This document shows, one piece after another, positions 35,916-43,878 of a DNA stretch of 64,000 nucleotides. Origin of the DNA: Streptomyces katrae (lineage in GTDB: Bacteria; Actinomycetota; Actinomycetes; Streptomycetales; Streptomycetaceae); assembly GCF_002028425.1 (NCBI RefSeq), contig NZ_CP020042.1, positions 6,423,560-6,487,559 on the forward strand, read 5' to 3'. Position numbers and translations under genes: made by a program. The stretch's first letter is position 1. Each line of letters opens with the position of its first letter. The notes below the pieces were generated by a model. The model saw only the letters and a program-made list of their open reading frames with translations, was not told where the DNA came from and ran no database searches.

Positions 35916-36796
35916 CCGCCCCGCTGCGCGTCGGTGCGGTGATCATCACCATGGGCAACCGCCCCGACGAGCTCAAGGCGCTCCTGGACTCGGTGGCCCG
36001 CCAGGACGGCGACCCCGTCGAGGTGGTCGTCGTCGGCCAGGGCGTCGAGGTCACGGGCCTGCCCGAAGGCGTGCGCACCGTGCACCTCCCCGAGAACCTG
36101 GGCATCCCCGGCGGCCGCAACGTCGGCATCGAGGCCTTCGGCCCCGGCGGCCGCGACGTGGACGTGCTGCTCTTCCTCGACGACGACGGCCTCCTGGAGC
36201 GCACCGACACCGCCGAGCTGTGCCGGCAGGCCTTCACCGAGGACCCCGAGCTGGGCATCGTCAGCTTCCGGATCGCCGACCCGGACACCGGTGCGACCCA
36301 GCGCCGCCACGTGCCCCGGCTGCGCGCCTCCGACCCGATGCGCTCCTCCCGCGTGACCACCTTCCTGGGCGGCGCCAACGCCGTCCGCACGAAGGTCTTC
36401 GAGCAGGTGGGAGCGCTGCCGGCCGAGTTCTTCTACGCCCACGAGGAGACCGACCTGGCCTGGCGGGCCCTCGACGCCGGGTGGCTGATCGACTACCGCG
36501 CGGACATGGTGCTGCTGCACCCGACGACCGCACCCTCCCGGCACGCGGTCTACCACCGTATGGTGGCGCGCAACCGGGTGTGGCTCGCCCGCCGCAACCT
36601 GCCCGCCCCGCTGGTGCCGGTCTACCTGGGGGTCTGGCTGGCGCTGACGCTCGTGCGCAGGCCCTCGGCGCCGGCGCTCAAGGCCTGGTTCGGCGGGTTC
36701 AAGGAGGGCTGGACCACCCCCTGCGGTCCCCGGCGCCCCATGAGGTGGCGTACCGTGTGGCGGCTGACGCGACTGGGCCGACCGCCTGTCATCTGA
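35912..36796 (+). CDS. Glycosyltransferase family 2
   Basis: A 294-residue GT-A fold enzyme. The nucleotide-sugar binding start is VGAVIITMGNRPDELKALLDSVARQ, then LPENLGIPGGRNVGIEAF, the DxD-type motif LFLDDDGLLE (near residues 87-95), FLGGANAVR and the acceptor-site AHEETDLAWRALDAGW. A weakly hydrophobic C-terminal segment (VPVYLGVWLALTLV) may dock at the membrane. Probably adds a sugar to the lipid or polymer made by this operon. GTG 35912 overlaps the previous stop. Confidence 0.89.
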   Translation: MTAPLRVGAVIITMGNRPDELKALLDSVARQDGDPVEVVVVGQGVEVTGLPEGVRTVHLPENLGIPGGRNVGIEAFGPGGRDVDVLLFLDDDGLLERTDTAELCRQAFTEDPELGIVSFRIADPDTGATQRRHVPRLRASDPMRSSRVTTFLGGANAVRTKVFEQVGALPAEFFYAHEETDLAWRALDAGWLIDYRADMVLLHPTTAPSRHAVYHRMVARNRVWLARRNLPAPLVPVYLGVWLALTLVRRPSAPALKAWFGGFKEGWTTPCGPRRPMRWRTVWRLTRLGRPPVI

Positions 36797-36905
36797 GAAG
36801 CTCGCGTCTGGGACCATAAGCCCCGATCACGAAGCCCGATCACGGGTCCGGCGCTCCAGGCCCGATGCCCCACCTGCGCATCTTGAAGACGGAAAGTTTC
36901 AACTT

Positions 36906-37841
36906 GTGAGTGACACAACCCACGACGGCGCCCTCGCCACGAGCAAGCCGCCGTCCGACGACGCGGGGCTCAGCCCCGCGGAGCTCGCCAGGAAGTACGG
37001 CTTGTCCGTCAGCGGCGCGCGGCCCAGCCTGGGCGGATACGTGCGGCAGCTCTGGGGTCGGCGCCACTTCATCATGGCCTTCTCCCAGGCCAAGCTGGTG
37101 GCGCAGTACAGCCAGGCGAAGCTCGGGCAGATCTGGCAGGTGGCGACCCCCCTGCTGAACGCGCTCGTCTACTACCTGATCTTCGGCCTCATCATGAACG
37201 CGGGCCGGGGCATGCCGAAGGGCGTCTACATCCCCTTCCTGGTGACGGGCATCTTCGTCTTCACCTTCACCCAGAGCTCGCTGATGGCCGGCGTCCGGGC
37301 CATCCCCGGCAACCTCGGCCTGGTCCGCGCCCTGCACTTCCCGCGCGCCTCCCTGCCGATCTCCTTCTCGATGCAGCAGCTCCAGCAGCTGCTGTACTCG
37401 ATGATCGTCGTGGTGATCGTCACGGTGGCGTTCGGCAACTACCCGCGGCTGTCCTGGCTGCTGGTCATCCCGACGCTGGCGCTCCAGTTCGTCTTCAACA
37501 CCGGCCTCGCGCTGATCTTCGGGCGGATGGGCTCGAAGACCCCCGACCTCGCGCAGCTGATGCCGTTCATCACGCGCACGTGGATGTACGCCTCGGGCGT
37601 CATGTTCTCGATCAGCGGGGCCCTCAAGGGCCGGCACGTGCCCGGGTGGGTCACCGACGCCCTCCAGTGGAACCCGGCGGCCATCTACATGGACCTCATC
37701 CGGTACGCGCTGATCCACGACTACGGCGCGCGCAACCTGCCGCCGCACGTGTGGGCCTTCGCCGTCGGCTGGGCCGTCGTGATCGGCCTCGGCGGTTTCG
37801 TGTACTTCTGGAAGGCTGAGGAGCGTTACGGCCGTGGCTGA
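36906..37841 (+). CDS. ABC-2 type transporter permease (TagG/RfbD-like)
   Basis: A 311-residue inner-membrane permease. After a cytosolic N-terminus (about residues 1-60), six hydrophobic segments follow, from ATPLLNALVYYLIFGLIMNAG to VGWAVVIGLGGFVYFWKAEERYGRG. The QAKLVAQYSQAKLGQIWQV start and FPRASLPIS cytosolic loop are typical of polysaccharide and teichoic-acid exporters. The GTG at 36906 lies 110 bases after the glycosyltransferase. It overlaps its ATPase gene by 8 bases, forming a two-part exporter. Confidence 0.9.
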   Translation: MSDTTHDGALATSKPPSDDAGLSPAELARKYGLSVSGARPSLGGYVRQLWGRRHFIMAFSQAKLVAQYSQAKLGQIWQVATPLLNALVYYLIFGLIMNAGRGMPKGVYIPFLVTGIFVFTFTQSSLMAGVRAIPGNLGLVRALHFPRASLPISFSMQQLQQLLYSMIVVVIVTVAFGNYPRLSWLLVIPTLALQFVFNTGLALIFGRMGSKTPDLAQLMPFITRTWMYASGVMFSISGALKGRHVPGWVTDALQWNPAAIYMDLIRYALIHDYGARNLPPHVWAFAVGWAVVIGLGGFVYFWKAEERYGRG

Positions 37842-38616
37842 CAACACCCAGGGCCGCGTGCCCACCGTCATCGCCGACGAGGTACACATCGTGTACCGCG
37901 TCAACACCGGCAGCTCCGGCAAGGGCAGCGCCACCGCCGCGCTCAGCAAGATAATGCGCCGCGGCAAGGGCGACGCCCCGGGCGTCCGCCGGGTCCACGC
38001 CGTCCGCGGGGTCTCCTTCACCGCCTACCGGGGCGAGGCCATCGGCCTCATCGGCTCCAACGGCTCCGGCAAGTCCACCCTGCTGCGCGCCATCGCCGGC
38101 CTGCTGCCCTGCGAGTCCGGCAAGGTCTACACCGACGGCCAGCCCTCGCTGCTGGGCGTCAACGCCGCGCTGATGAACGACCTCACCGGCGAGCGCAACG
38201 TCGTCCTCGGCGGTCTCGCGATGGGCATGAGCCGCGAGCAGGTCAAGGAGCGCTACCAGGACATCGTCGACTTCTCCGGGATCAACGAGAAGGGCGACTT
38301 CATCTCCCTGCCGATGCGCACCTACTCCTCCGGCATGGCCGCGCGCCTGCGGTTCTCCATCGCCGCGGCCAAGGACCACGACGTCCTGATGATCGACGAG
38401 GCGCTCGCCACCGGCGACCGCAAGTTCCAGGTCCGCTCCGAGGCGCGCATCCGCGAGCTGCGGGAGAAGGCGGGCACGGTCTTCCTGGTGAGCCACAACA
38501 ACAACTCCATCCGCGACACCTGCAGCCGGGTGCTGTGGCTGGAGAAGGGCGAGCTCCTGATGGACGGCCCCACCGAAGAGGTCGTCGCGGCGTACGAGAA
38601 GGCCAGCGGCCACTGA
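37834..38616 (+). CDS. ABC transporter ATP-binding protein (TagH/RfbE-like)
   Basis: A 260-residue ATPase partner of the preceding permease. Walker A is GSNGSGKST (near residue 73), the signature is YSSGMAARLRFSIAAA (near 163), Walker B is VLMIDEALATGD and the switch His is in VFLVSHNNNSI. The DEALATGD form is typical of polysaccharide/teichoic-acid exporters. It lacks the C-terminal carbohydrate-binding domain of some O-antigen ATPases. GTG start 37834. Followed by a terminator, so it ends the operon. Confidence 0.92.
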   Translation: MADNTQGRVPTVIADEVHIVYRVNTGSSGKGSATAALSKIMRRGKGDAPGVRRVHAVRGVSFTAYRGEAIGLIGSNGSGKSTLLRAIAGLLPCESGKVYTDGQPSLLGVNAALMNDLTGERNVVLGGLAMGMSREQVKERYQDIVDFSGINEKGDFISLPMRTYSSGMAARLRFSIAAAKDHDVLMIDEALATGDRKFQVRSEARIRELREKAGTVFLVSHNNNSIRDTCSRVLWLEKGELLMDGPTEEVVAAYEKASGH

Positions 38617-38634
38617 CCCGCCGCCCCTCGCAGA

Positions 38635-38667
38635 CAGGCCCCCGCCGCTCCGCGCGCCGGGGGCCTG
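38635..38667. terminator. Terminator after the exporter operon
   Basis: CAGGCCCCCG (38635-38644) pairs perfectly with CGGGGGCCTG (38658-38667) around a 13-base loop, 19 bases after the ATPase stop. The 38668-38882 stretch behind it must hold the hopanoid operon promoter; I see no clear consensus there. Confidence 0.8.
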
Positions 38668-38882
38668 GGCATGTGGCCGACATTCCGGGCGTGGTGGCCA
38701 CCCGATAGTCCTGCGTGGTGTTGTACGGCGTAAGCTGTACCAGTTCTGAATCGCGCCAAGAGGGGACGATTCCCCGCAGCGGGTTCCCCCGGGACACTCC
38801 CGGATACTCCCCGGTAAACTCCGCGGCGTGTCCGAAATGGGATGACTTGGGTCGGCAGTGTAGAACGGGAGACGTGACGGCA

Positions 38883-38948
38883 ATGGCTACGGGAATTCTG
38901 CGGCCCCCAGGCACAGCGGCCGTCCCGGCCCCGGGCGGCGGGCGGTGA
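38883..38948 (+). CDS. Possible 21-residue coupled leader ORF before hpnC
   Basis: The frame MATGILRPPGTAAVPAPGGGR starts at ATG 38883, about 11 bases after GGGAG, and stops at a TGA that overlaps the GTG start of hpnC (GTGA). hpnC itself has no separate strong ribosome site, so coupling through this short ORF is plausible. An upstream in-frame GTG at 38874 is too close to the site. Confidence 0.35.
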   Translation: MATGILRPPGTAAVPAPGGGR

Positions 38949-39895
38949 CCCCCGGGCACGGCGTCCGTCACCCGTCGGCCCCGGCCCCCGGCAGCGCCCC
39001 CGGCGCGCACGCCGGAGCCACCCTCGCCAAGGCCGCCTCGGAGAACTTCCCCGTCGCCCCCGCCTTCCTGCCCCGCGCCTGGCGCCAGGGCCTCATGGCG
39101 GTCTACGGCTACGCCCGCCTCGTCGACGACATCGGCGACGGCGACCTCGCCCCCGGCGGCCGCGACGCCGTCCTCCTCGGCCTCGACCCGGCCGCCGCCG
39201 ACGACCGCCTCGCCATGCTCGACGCCTTCGAGGCCGACCTGCTGCGCGTCTTCGGCGGCACCGACGGCCCCCCGCGCCACCCCCTGCTGCTCGCCCTCCA
39301 GCCCGTCGCGCGCGAGCACCGCCTCAGCCCCGAGCACTTCCTCGGGCTCATCGAGGCCAACCGCCAGGACCAGCGGGTCGCGCGCTACACCACCTACGGG
39401 GAACTCCTCGCCTACTGCGAGCTCTCCGCCAACACCGTCGGCCGCCTCGTACTGGAGCTCACCGGCACCAGCACCCCCGAGCGGATCCGCCGCTCCGACG
39501 CCGTCTGCACCGCCCTGCAGATCGCCGAACACCTCCAGGACGTCACCGAGGACCTCGCCCGCGACCGGATCTACCTCCCGGCCGAGGACATGCGGCGCTT
39601 CCACGTCGCCGAGGCCGACCTCGGGGCCCGCTCCGCCGGAGCCTCCGTACGCTCCCTGATCGCCTTCGAAACAGAACGCACATACGAACTCCTGAATGAA
39701 GGCACCCCACTCGTGGGTAGCGTGCACGGCAGGCTACGGCTGTTGCTCGCGGGGTTCGTGGGAGGGGGGCGAGCCGCCCTGCGGGCGATCTCGGCCGCAG
39801 GCTTCGACGTCCTGCCCGGCCCGCCCAAGCCCACCCGAGGCCTGCTCCTCCGCGAGGTGGCCGCCGTCCTGCGCACAGCGCCGAGAAAGGGGTGA
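38945..39895 (+). CDS. hpnC: Squalene synthase subunit HpnC (hydroxysqualene synthase)
   Basis: A 316-residue trans-isoprenyl-diphosphate synthase-like protein. The first aspartate-rich motif is YARLVDDIGDGDL and the second region is QIAEHLQDVTEDLARDRIYLP, both typical of squalene/phytoene synthases. HpnC converts presqualene diphosphate to hydroxysqualene in the HpnCDE route. The start GTG 38945 gives a Pro/Ala-rich lead of about 25 residues. It overlaps hpnD by four bases and opens the hopanoid operon. Confidence 0.92.
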   Translation: MTPGHGVRHPSAPAPGSAPGAHAGATLAKAASENFPVAPAFLPRAWRQGLMAVYGYARLVDDIGDGDLAPGGRDAVLLGLDPAAADDRLAMLDAFEADLLRVFGGTDGPPRHPLLLALQPVAREHRLSPEHFLGLIEANRQDQRVARYTTYGELLAYCELSANTVGRLVLELTGTSTPERIRRSDAVCTALQIAEHLQDVTEDLARDRIYLPAEDMRRFHVAEADLGARSAGASVRSLIAFETERTYELLNEGTPLVGSVHGRLRLLLAGFVGGGRAALRAISAAGFDVLPGPPKPTRGLLLREVAAVLRTAPRKG

Positions 39896-40842
39896 GCCCG
39901 AACGTGGAGGGCCCCAACCACGCGTCCGTCCCGTCCGCCCCGGTCCTCGCCGCCTACAGCTACTGCGAGGCCGTGACCGGAACCCAGGCGCGCAACTTCG
40001 CCTACGGCATCCGGCTGCTGCCCACCGACAAGCGGCAGGCGATGTCCGCGCTGTACGCCTTCTCGCGGCGCGTCGACGACATCGGCGACGGCACCCTCGC
40101 CCCCGAGGCCAAACTGGCCCGCCTGGAGGACACCCGCGCCGTCCTCGGCCGGATCCGGGCCGGGGAGGTCGACGAGGACGACACCGACCCGGTCGCCGTG
40201 GCCCTCGCGCACGCCGCCCGCCGCTTCCCCATCCCGCTCGGCGGACTCGACGAGCTCATCGACGGGGTCCTGATGGACGTCCGCGGCGAGGAGTACGAGA
40301 CCTGGGACGACCTCAAGGCGTACTGCCGCTGCGTCGCCGGCGCCATCGGCCGGCTCTCGCTGGGCGTGTTCGGCACGGTCGGCCCCGGCGAGCACGCCGA
40401 GGAGTACGCCGACACCCTGGGCCTGGCCCTCCAGCTCACCAACATCCTCCGCGACGTCCGCGAGGACGCCGGCAACGGCCGCACCTACCTCCCCGCCGAG
40501 GACCTCGCCAAGTTCGGCTGCTCCGAGGGCTTCCGCAGCGGCCGGCTCCCCGCCGGCTCCGACTTCCCCGGCCTGGTCCACCACGAAGTCCGGCGCGCCC
40601 GCGCCCTCTTCACCGAGGGCTACCGCCTGCTGCCCATGCTCGACCGGCGCAGCGGCGCCTGCGTGGCCGCGATGGCCGGCATCTACCGCCGCCTGCTGGA
40701 CCGCATCGAGCGCGAACCCGCGGCCGTGCTGCGCGGACGCGTCTCGCTGCCGACCCACGAGAAGGCGTACGTGGCCGTGCGCGGCCTCTCGGGCCTCGAC
40801 GCCCGCACCATCTCCCGCCAGACCGCCCGGAGGCGCGCCTGA
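39892..40842 (+). CDS. hpnD: Presqualene diphosphate synthase HpnD
   Basis: A 316-residue homologue of HpnC that condenses two farnesyl diphosphates to presqualene diphosphate. Motifs are AYSYCEAVTGTQARNFAYGIRLLP, RVDDIGDGTL (first metal site) and LTNILRDVREDAGNGRTYLP (second metal site). It is coupled to hpnC by a GTGA overlap and to the following small ORF by a TGATG junction. Length and motifs are typical. Confidence 0.93.
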   Translation: MSPNVEGPNHASVPSAPVLAAYSYCEAVTGTQARNFAYGIRLLPTDKRQAMSALYAFSRRVDDIGDGTLAPEAKLARLEDTRAVLGRIRAGEVDEDDTDPVAVALAHAARRFPIPLGGLDELIDGVLMDVRGEEYETWDDLKAYCRCVAGAIGRLSLGVFGTVGPGEHAEEYADTLGLALQLTNILRDVREDAGNGRTYLPAEDLAKFGCSEGFRSGRLPAGSDFPGLVHHEVRRARALFTEGYRLLPMLDRRSGACVAAMAGIYRRLLDRIEREPAAVLRGRVSLPTHEKAYVAVRGLSGLDARTISRQTARRRA

Positions 40843-41183
40843 TGCCGCCCACCCCGGCCCCGCCCACCCCCCACGTCCCGGCCCCCACCCCGACCGGGCC
40901 CGTCACCCAGGCCCCGTCCGCCGCACCGGCCCGCATCCTCGGGCCGGTGCGGGGCTCCGCCCTGGCTCGGCCCGCGGCCCTGGCTGAGGGCTCCGGTCCG
41001 GCCTGCGGCGTGACCGGGCTGCGCCGATCGGGCCCGGGCCGTCAGGCCCCGGACCCGGTGGCCGTGTGCCCCGGCCGGGCAACCCGCGGGCACGCGGGCG
41101 CGTCCTATCGTCCGGGCTCCGCCCGTACCGCGGCAGCACCCTCCGGCCCCGAGGGCCGGCGCACCACACGGGAGGCATCATGA
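40842..41183 (+). CDS. Small Pro/Ala-rich hypothetical protein coupled between hpnD and hpnE
   Basis: A 113-residue frame starting at an ATG that shares a base with the hpnD stop (TGATG) and ending at a TGA that overlaps the hpnE start (ATGA). This double coupling fills what would otherwise be a 337-base gap inside a tight operon. The product begins MPPTPAPPTPHVPAPTPTGP and appears disordered and basic, without known motifs. From memory, a small ORF also sits at this position in the S. coelicolor hopanoid cluster. It may be a coupling device rather than a functional protein. Confidence 0.5.
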   Translation: MPPTPAPPTPHVPAPTPTGPVTQAPSAAPARILGPVRGSALARPAALAEGSGPACGVTGLRRSGPGRQAPDPVAVCPGRATRGHAGASYRPGSARTAAAPSGPEGRRTTREAS

Positions 41184-42598
41184 GCGGCAGCGGAACCGGC
41201 AGCGGAACCGGCAGCGGAACCGGCGGCGGAACCGGCGGCGCCGTCGTCATCGGCGGGGGGCTCGCCGGAGTCACCGCCGCCCTCGAACTGGCCGACGCCG
41301 GACTGCGGGTCACCCTCCTCGAAGGACGCCCCCGGCTCGGCGGCCTCGCCTTCTCCTTCAAACGCGGCGACCTGACCGTCGACAACGGCCAGCACGTCTA
41401 CCTGCGCTGCTGCACCGCCTACCGGTGGTTCCTCGACCGCGTCGACGGCGCCGCCCTCGCCCCGCTCCAGGACCGCCTGGACGTCCCCGTCCTCGACGTG
41501 GCCCACGCCGCCGGCCCCCGCCTGGGCCGGCTGCGCCGCAGCGCACTGCCCGTGCCCCTGCACCTCGCCGCCTCCCTGGCCCGCTACCCGCACCTCTCCC
41601 TCGCCGAGCGGGCCTCCGTCGGCCGCGCCGCCCTCGCCCTGCGCCGCCTCGACCCCGCCGACCCGGCGCTCGACGGCCTCGATTTCGCCACCTGGCTCGC
41701 CCGGTACGGCCAGAGCCCGCGCACCGTCGAAGCGCTCTGGGACCTCGTCGGCATCGCCACCCTCAACGCCACCGCCCAGCAGTCCTCCCTGGGCCTGGCC
41801 GCCATGGTCTTCAAGACCGGCCTGCTCTCCGAGAACGGCGCCGCCGACATCGGCTGGGCCCGCGTCCCGCTCGGCGAACTCCACGACACCCTCACCCGCA
41901 AGGCCCTCGACTCCGCCGGCGTGCGCACCGAGCTGCGCACCCGCGTCACCGCCGTCACCCGCGGCGAAGACGGGAACTGGCGCGTCGACACCGACGGGGA
42001 GTCCTTCGACGCCGGCACCGTCGTCCTCGCCGTCCCGCAGCGCGAAGCCCACGGCCTGCTGCCCCCCGGCGCCCTCGCCGACCCCGACAAGCTCCTCGAC
42101 ATCGGCACCGCTCCGATCCTCAACGTCCACGTCGTGTACGACCGCAAGGTGCTCCGGCAGCCCTTCTTCGCCGCCCTCGGCACCCCCGTCCAGTGGGTCT
42201 TCGACCGCACCGACTCCTCCGGACTCACCGACGGCGGCCAGTACCTGGCCCTGTCCCAGTCCGTCGCCCACGACGACATCGACGAGCCCGTCTCCGTCCT
42301 GCGCGCCAAGTACCTGCCCGAACTGGAACGGCTGCTGCCGGCCGCCCGGGGCGCGAAGGTGCGGGACTTCTTCGTCACCCGCGAGCGCACCGCCACCTTC
42401 GCCCCCAGCCCGGGCGTCGGCCGGCTGCGCCCGGGCCCCCGGACCGACACGCCGGGGCTCTATCTCGCCGGTGCGTGGACCGCCACCGGCTGGCCCGCGA
42501 CCATGGAGAGCGCCGTCCGCAGCGGCCTCGGCGCGGCACACGCCGCGCTCGCCGCGCTCGGCCGCCCCCGCGAACATCCTCTGCAGGAGGCGGTATGA
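41180..42598 (+). CDS. hpnE: Hydroxysqualene dehydroxylase HpnE
   Basis: A 472-residue FAD amine-oxidase-fold enzyme that reduces hydroxysqualene to squalene. After a Ser/Gly/Thr repeat lead (SGSGTGSGTGSGTGGG), the FAD motif is VVIGGGLAGVTAALELADAGLRVTLLE, followed by RLGGLAFSF and VDNGQHVYLRC. The C-terminal FAD region is LYLAGAWTATGWPATMESAVRSG. ATG 41180 has a clean GGAGG site. Overlaps the next gene (ATGA). The simple-sequence N-terminus may vary by slippage. Confidence 0.92.
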   Translation: MSGSGTGSGTGSGTGGGTGGAVVIGGGLAGVTAALELADAGLRVTLLEGRPRLGGLAFSFKRGDLTVDNGQHVYLRCCTAYRWFLDRVDGAALAPLQDRLDVPVLDVAHAAGPRLGRLRRSALPVPLHLAASLARYPHLSLAERASVGRAALALRRLDPADPALDGLDFATWLARYGQSPRTVEALWDLVGIATLNATAQQSSLGLAAMVFKTGLLSENGAADIGWARVPLGELHDTLTRKALDSAGVRTELRTRVTAVTRGEDGNWRVDTDGESFDAGTVVLAVPQREAHGLLPPGALADPDKLLDIGTAPILNVHVVYDRKVLRQPFFAALGTPVQWVFDRTDSSGLTDGGQYLALSQSVAHDDIDEPVSVLRAKYLPELERLLPAARGAKVRDFFVTRERTATFAPSPGVGRLRPGPRTDTPGLYLAGAWTATGWPATMESAVRSGLGAAHAALAALGRPREHPLQEAV

Positions 42599-43761
42599 CG
42601 ACCAGCACGAGCACCACCAGCACGACCCGCACAGCACGTACAGGAAACAGAGGAGAGCCAGTGAACCCGGGGAACCCGGCTGTCGAGAACACGGATGCCG
42701 ACGCGGGCACGGCCGGCGGGGGAGCGGAGAAGACCGGCACCCTCGCCCTCCTCGAACGCGGCCGCACGCTGTCGACCCCCGTGCTCCGCGCGGCGGTGGA
42801 CCGGCTCGCGGCGCCCATGGACACCGTCGCCGCCTACCACTTCGGCTGGATCGACGCCCAGGGCAACCCGGCGGACGGCGACGGCGGCAAGGCCGTGCGC
42901 CCCGCCCTCGCGCTGCTCTCCGCCGAGGCGGCCGGCGCCCCTGCCGAGGCCGGCATCCCCGGCGCCGTCGCCGTGGAACTCGTCCACAACTTCTCGCTGC
43001 TGCACGACGACCTGATGGACGGCGACGAACAGCGCCGCCACCGCGACACCGTGTGGAAGGTCCACGGCCCCGCGCTGGCCATCCTCGTCGGCGACGCCCT
43101 CTTCGCCCTCGCCAACGAGGTGCTCCTGGAGCTCGGCACCGCCGAGGCCGCCCGTGCCACCCGCCGGCTGACCACCGCCAGCCGCAAGCTCATCGACGGC
43201 CAGGCCCAGGACATCTCCTACGAGCACCGCGAGCGCGTCAGCGTTCGAGAATGCCTCGAGATGGAGGGGAACAAGACCGGAGCCCTGCTCGCGTGCGCGG
43301 TCTCCATCGGCGCCGTGCTCGGCGGCGCGGACGACCGCACGGCCGACAAGCTGGAGGAGTACGGCTACCACCTCGGCCTCGCCTTCCAGGCCGTCGACGA
43401 CCTCCTCGGCATCTGGGGCGACCCCGAGTCCACCGGCAAGCAGACCTGGAGCGACCTGCGCCAGCGCAAGAAGTCCCTGCCCGTCGTCGCGGCCCTCGCC
43501 GCGGGCGGACCCGCATGTGAGGAGCTTGCGAGGCTGCTCGCGGCCGACGCCAAGAGCAACGACTTCGAGAACTTCTCGGAGGAGGAGTTCGCCCACCGCG
43601 CCGCCCTGATCGAGGCCGCCGGCGGCCGTCAGTGGACCGCCGACGAGGCGCGCCGCCAGCACGCGATCGCCGTTCGAGCCCTCGACGACGTGGACATGCC
43701 GCAGCGGGTGCGCGAGCAGCTGGTCGCGCTCGCGGACTTCGTCGTCGTGCGCAAGAGGTGA
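42595..43761 (+). CDS. Polyprenyl diphosphate synthase (family 1)
   Basis: A 388-residue head-to-tail prenyltransferase that should supply farnesyl diphosphate to HpnD. The first aspartate-rich motif DDLMD is near residue 138 (NFSLLHDDLMDGD), the second is AVDDLLGIWGD. KAVRPAL holds the IPP-binding Arg and Lys. The first 45 residues are Thr/Ser-rich. ATG 42595 has CAGGAGG upstream and overlaps the hpnE stop; GTG 42661, also with a good site, is an alternative start. Confidence 0.9.
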   Translation: MTTSTSTTSTTRTARTGNRGEPVNPGNPAVENTDADAGTAGGGAEKTGTLALLERGRTLSTPVLRAAVDRLAAPMDTVAAYHFGWIDAQGNPADGDGGKAVRPALALLSAEAAGAPAEAGIPGAVAVELVHNFSLLHDDLMDGDEQRRHRDTVWKVHGPALAILVGDALFALANEVLLELGTAEAARATRRLTTASRKLIDGQAQDISYEHRERVSVRECLEMEGNKTGALLACAVSIGAVLGGADDRTADKLEEYGYHLGLAFQAVDDLLGIWGDPESTGKQTWSDLRQRKKSLPVVAALAAGGPACEELARLLAADAKSNDFENFSEEEFAHRAALIEAAGGRQWTADEARRQHAIAVRALDDVDMPQRVREQLVALADFVVVRKR

Positions 43762-43878
43762 TCTTCGCCGGAAAGTGGATATGAATCGCGAGTCGCCGGG
43801 CGGGGGCCCCTCCTCCTGAGAGGTCCCCGGCCGACGGCAGACCCTGGCACAGCCGACGAACGGTACGAAGGGGAAGCC

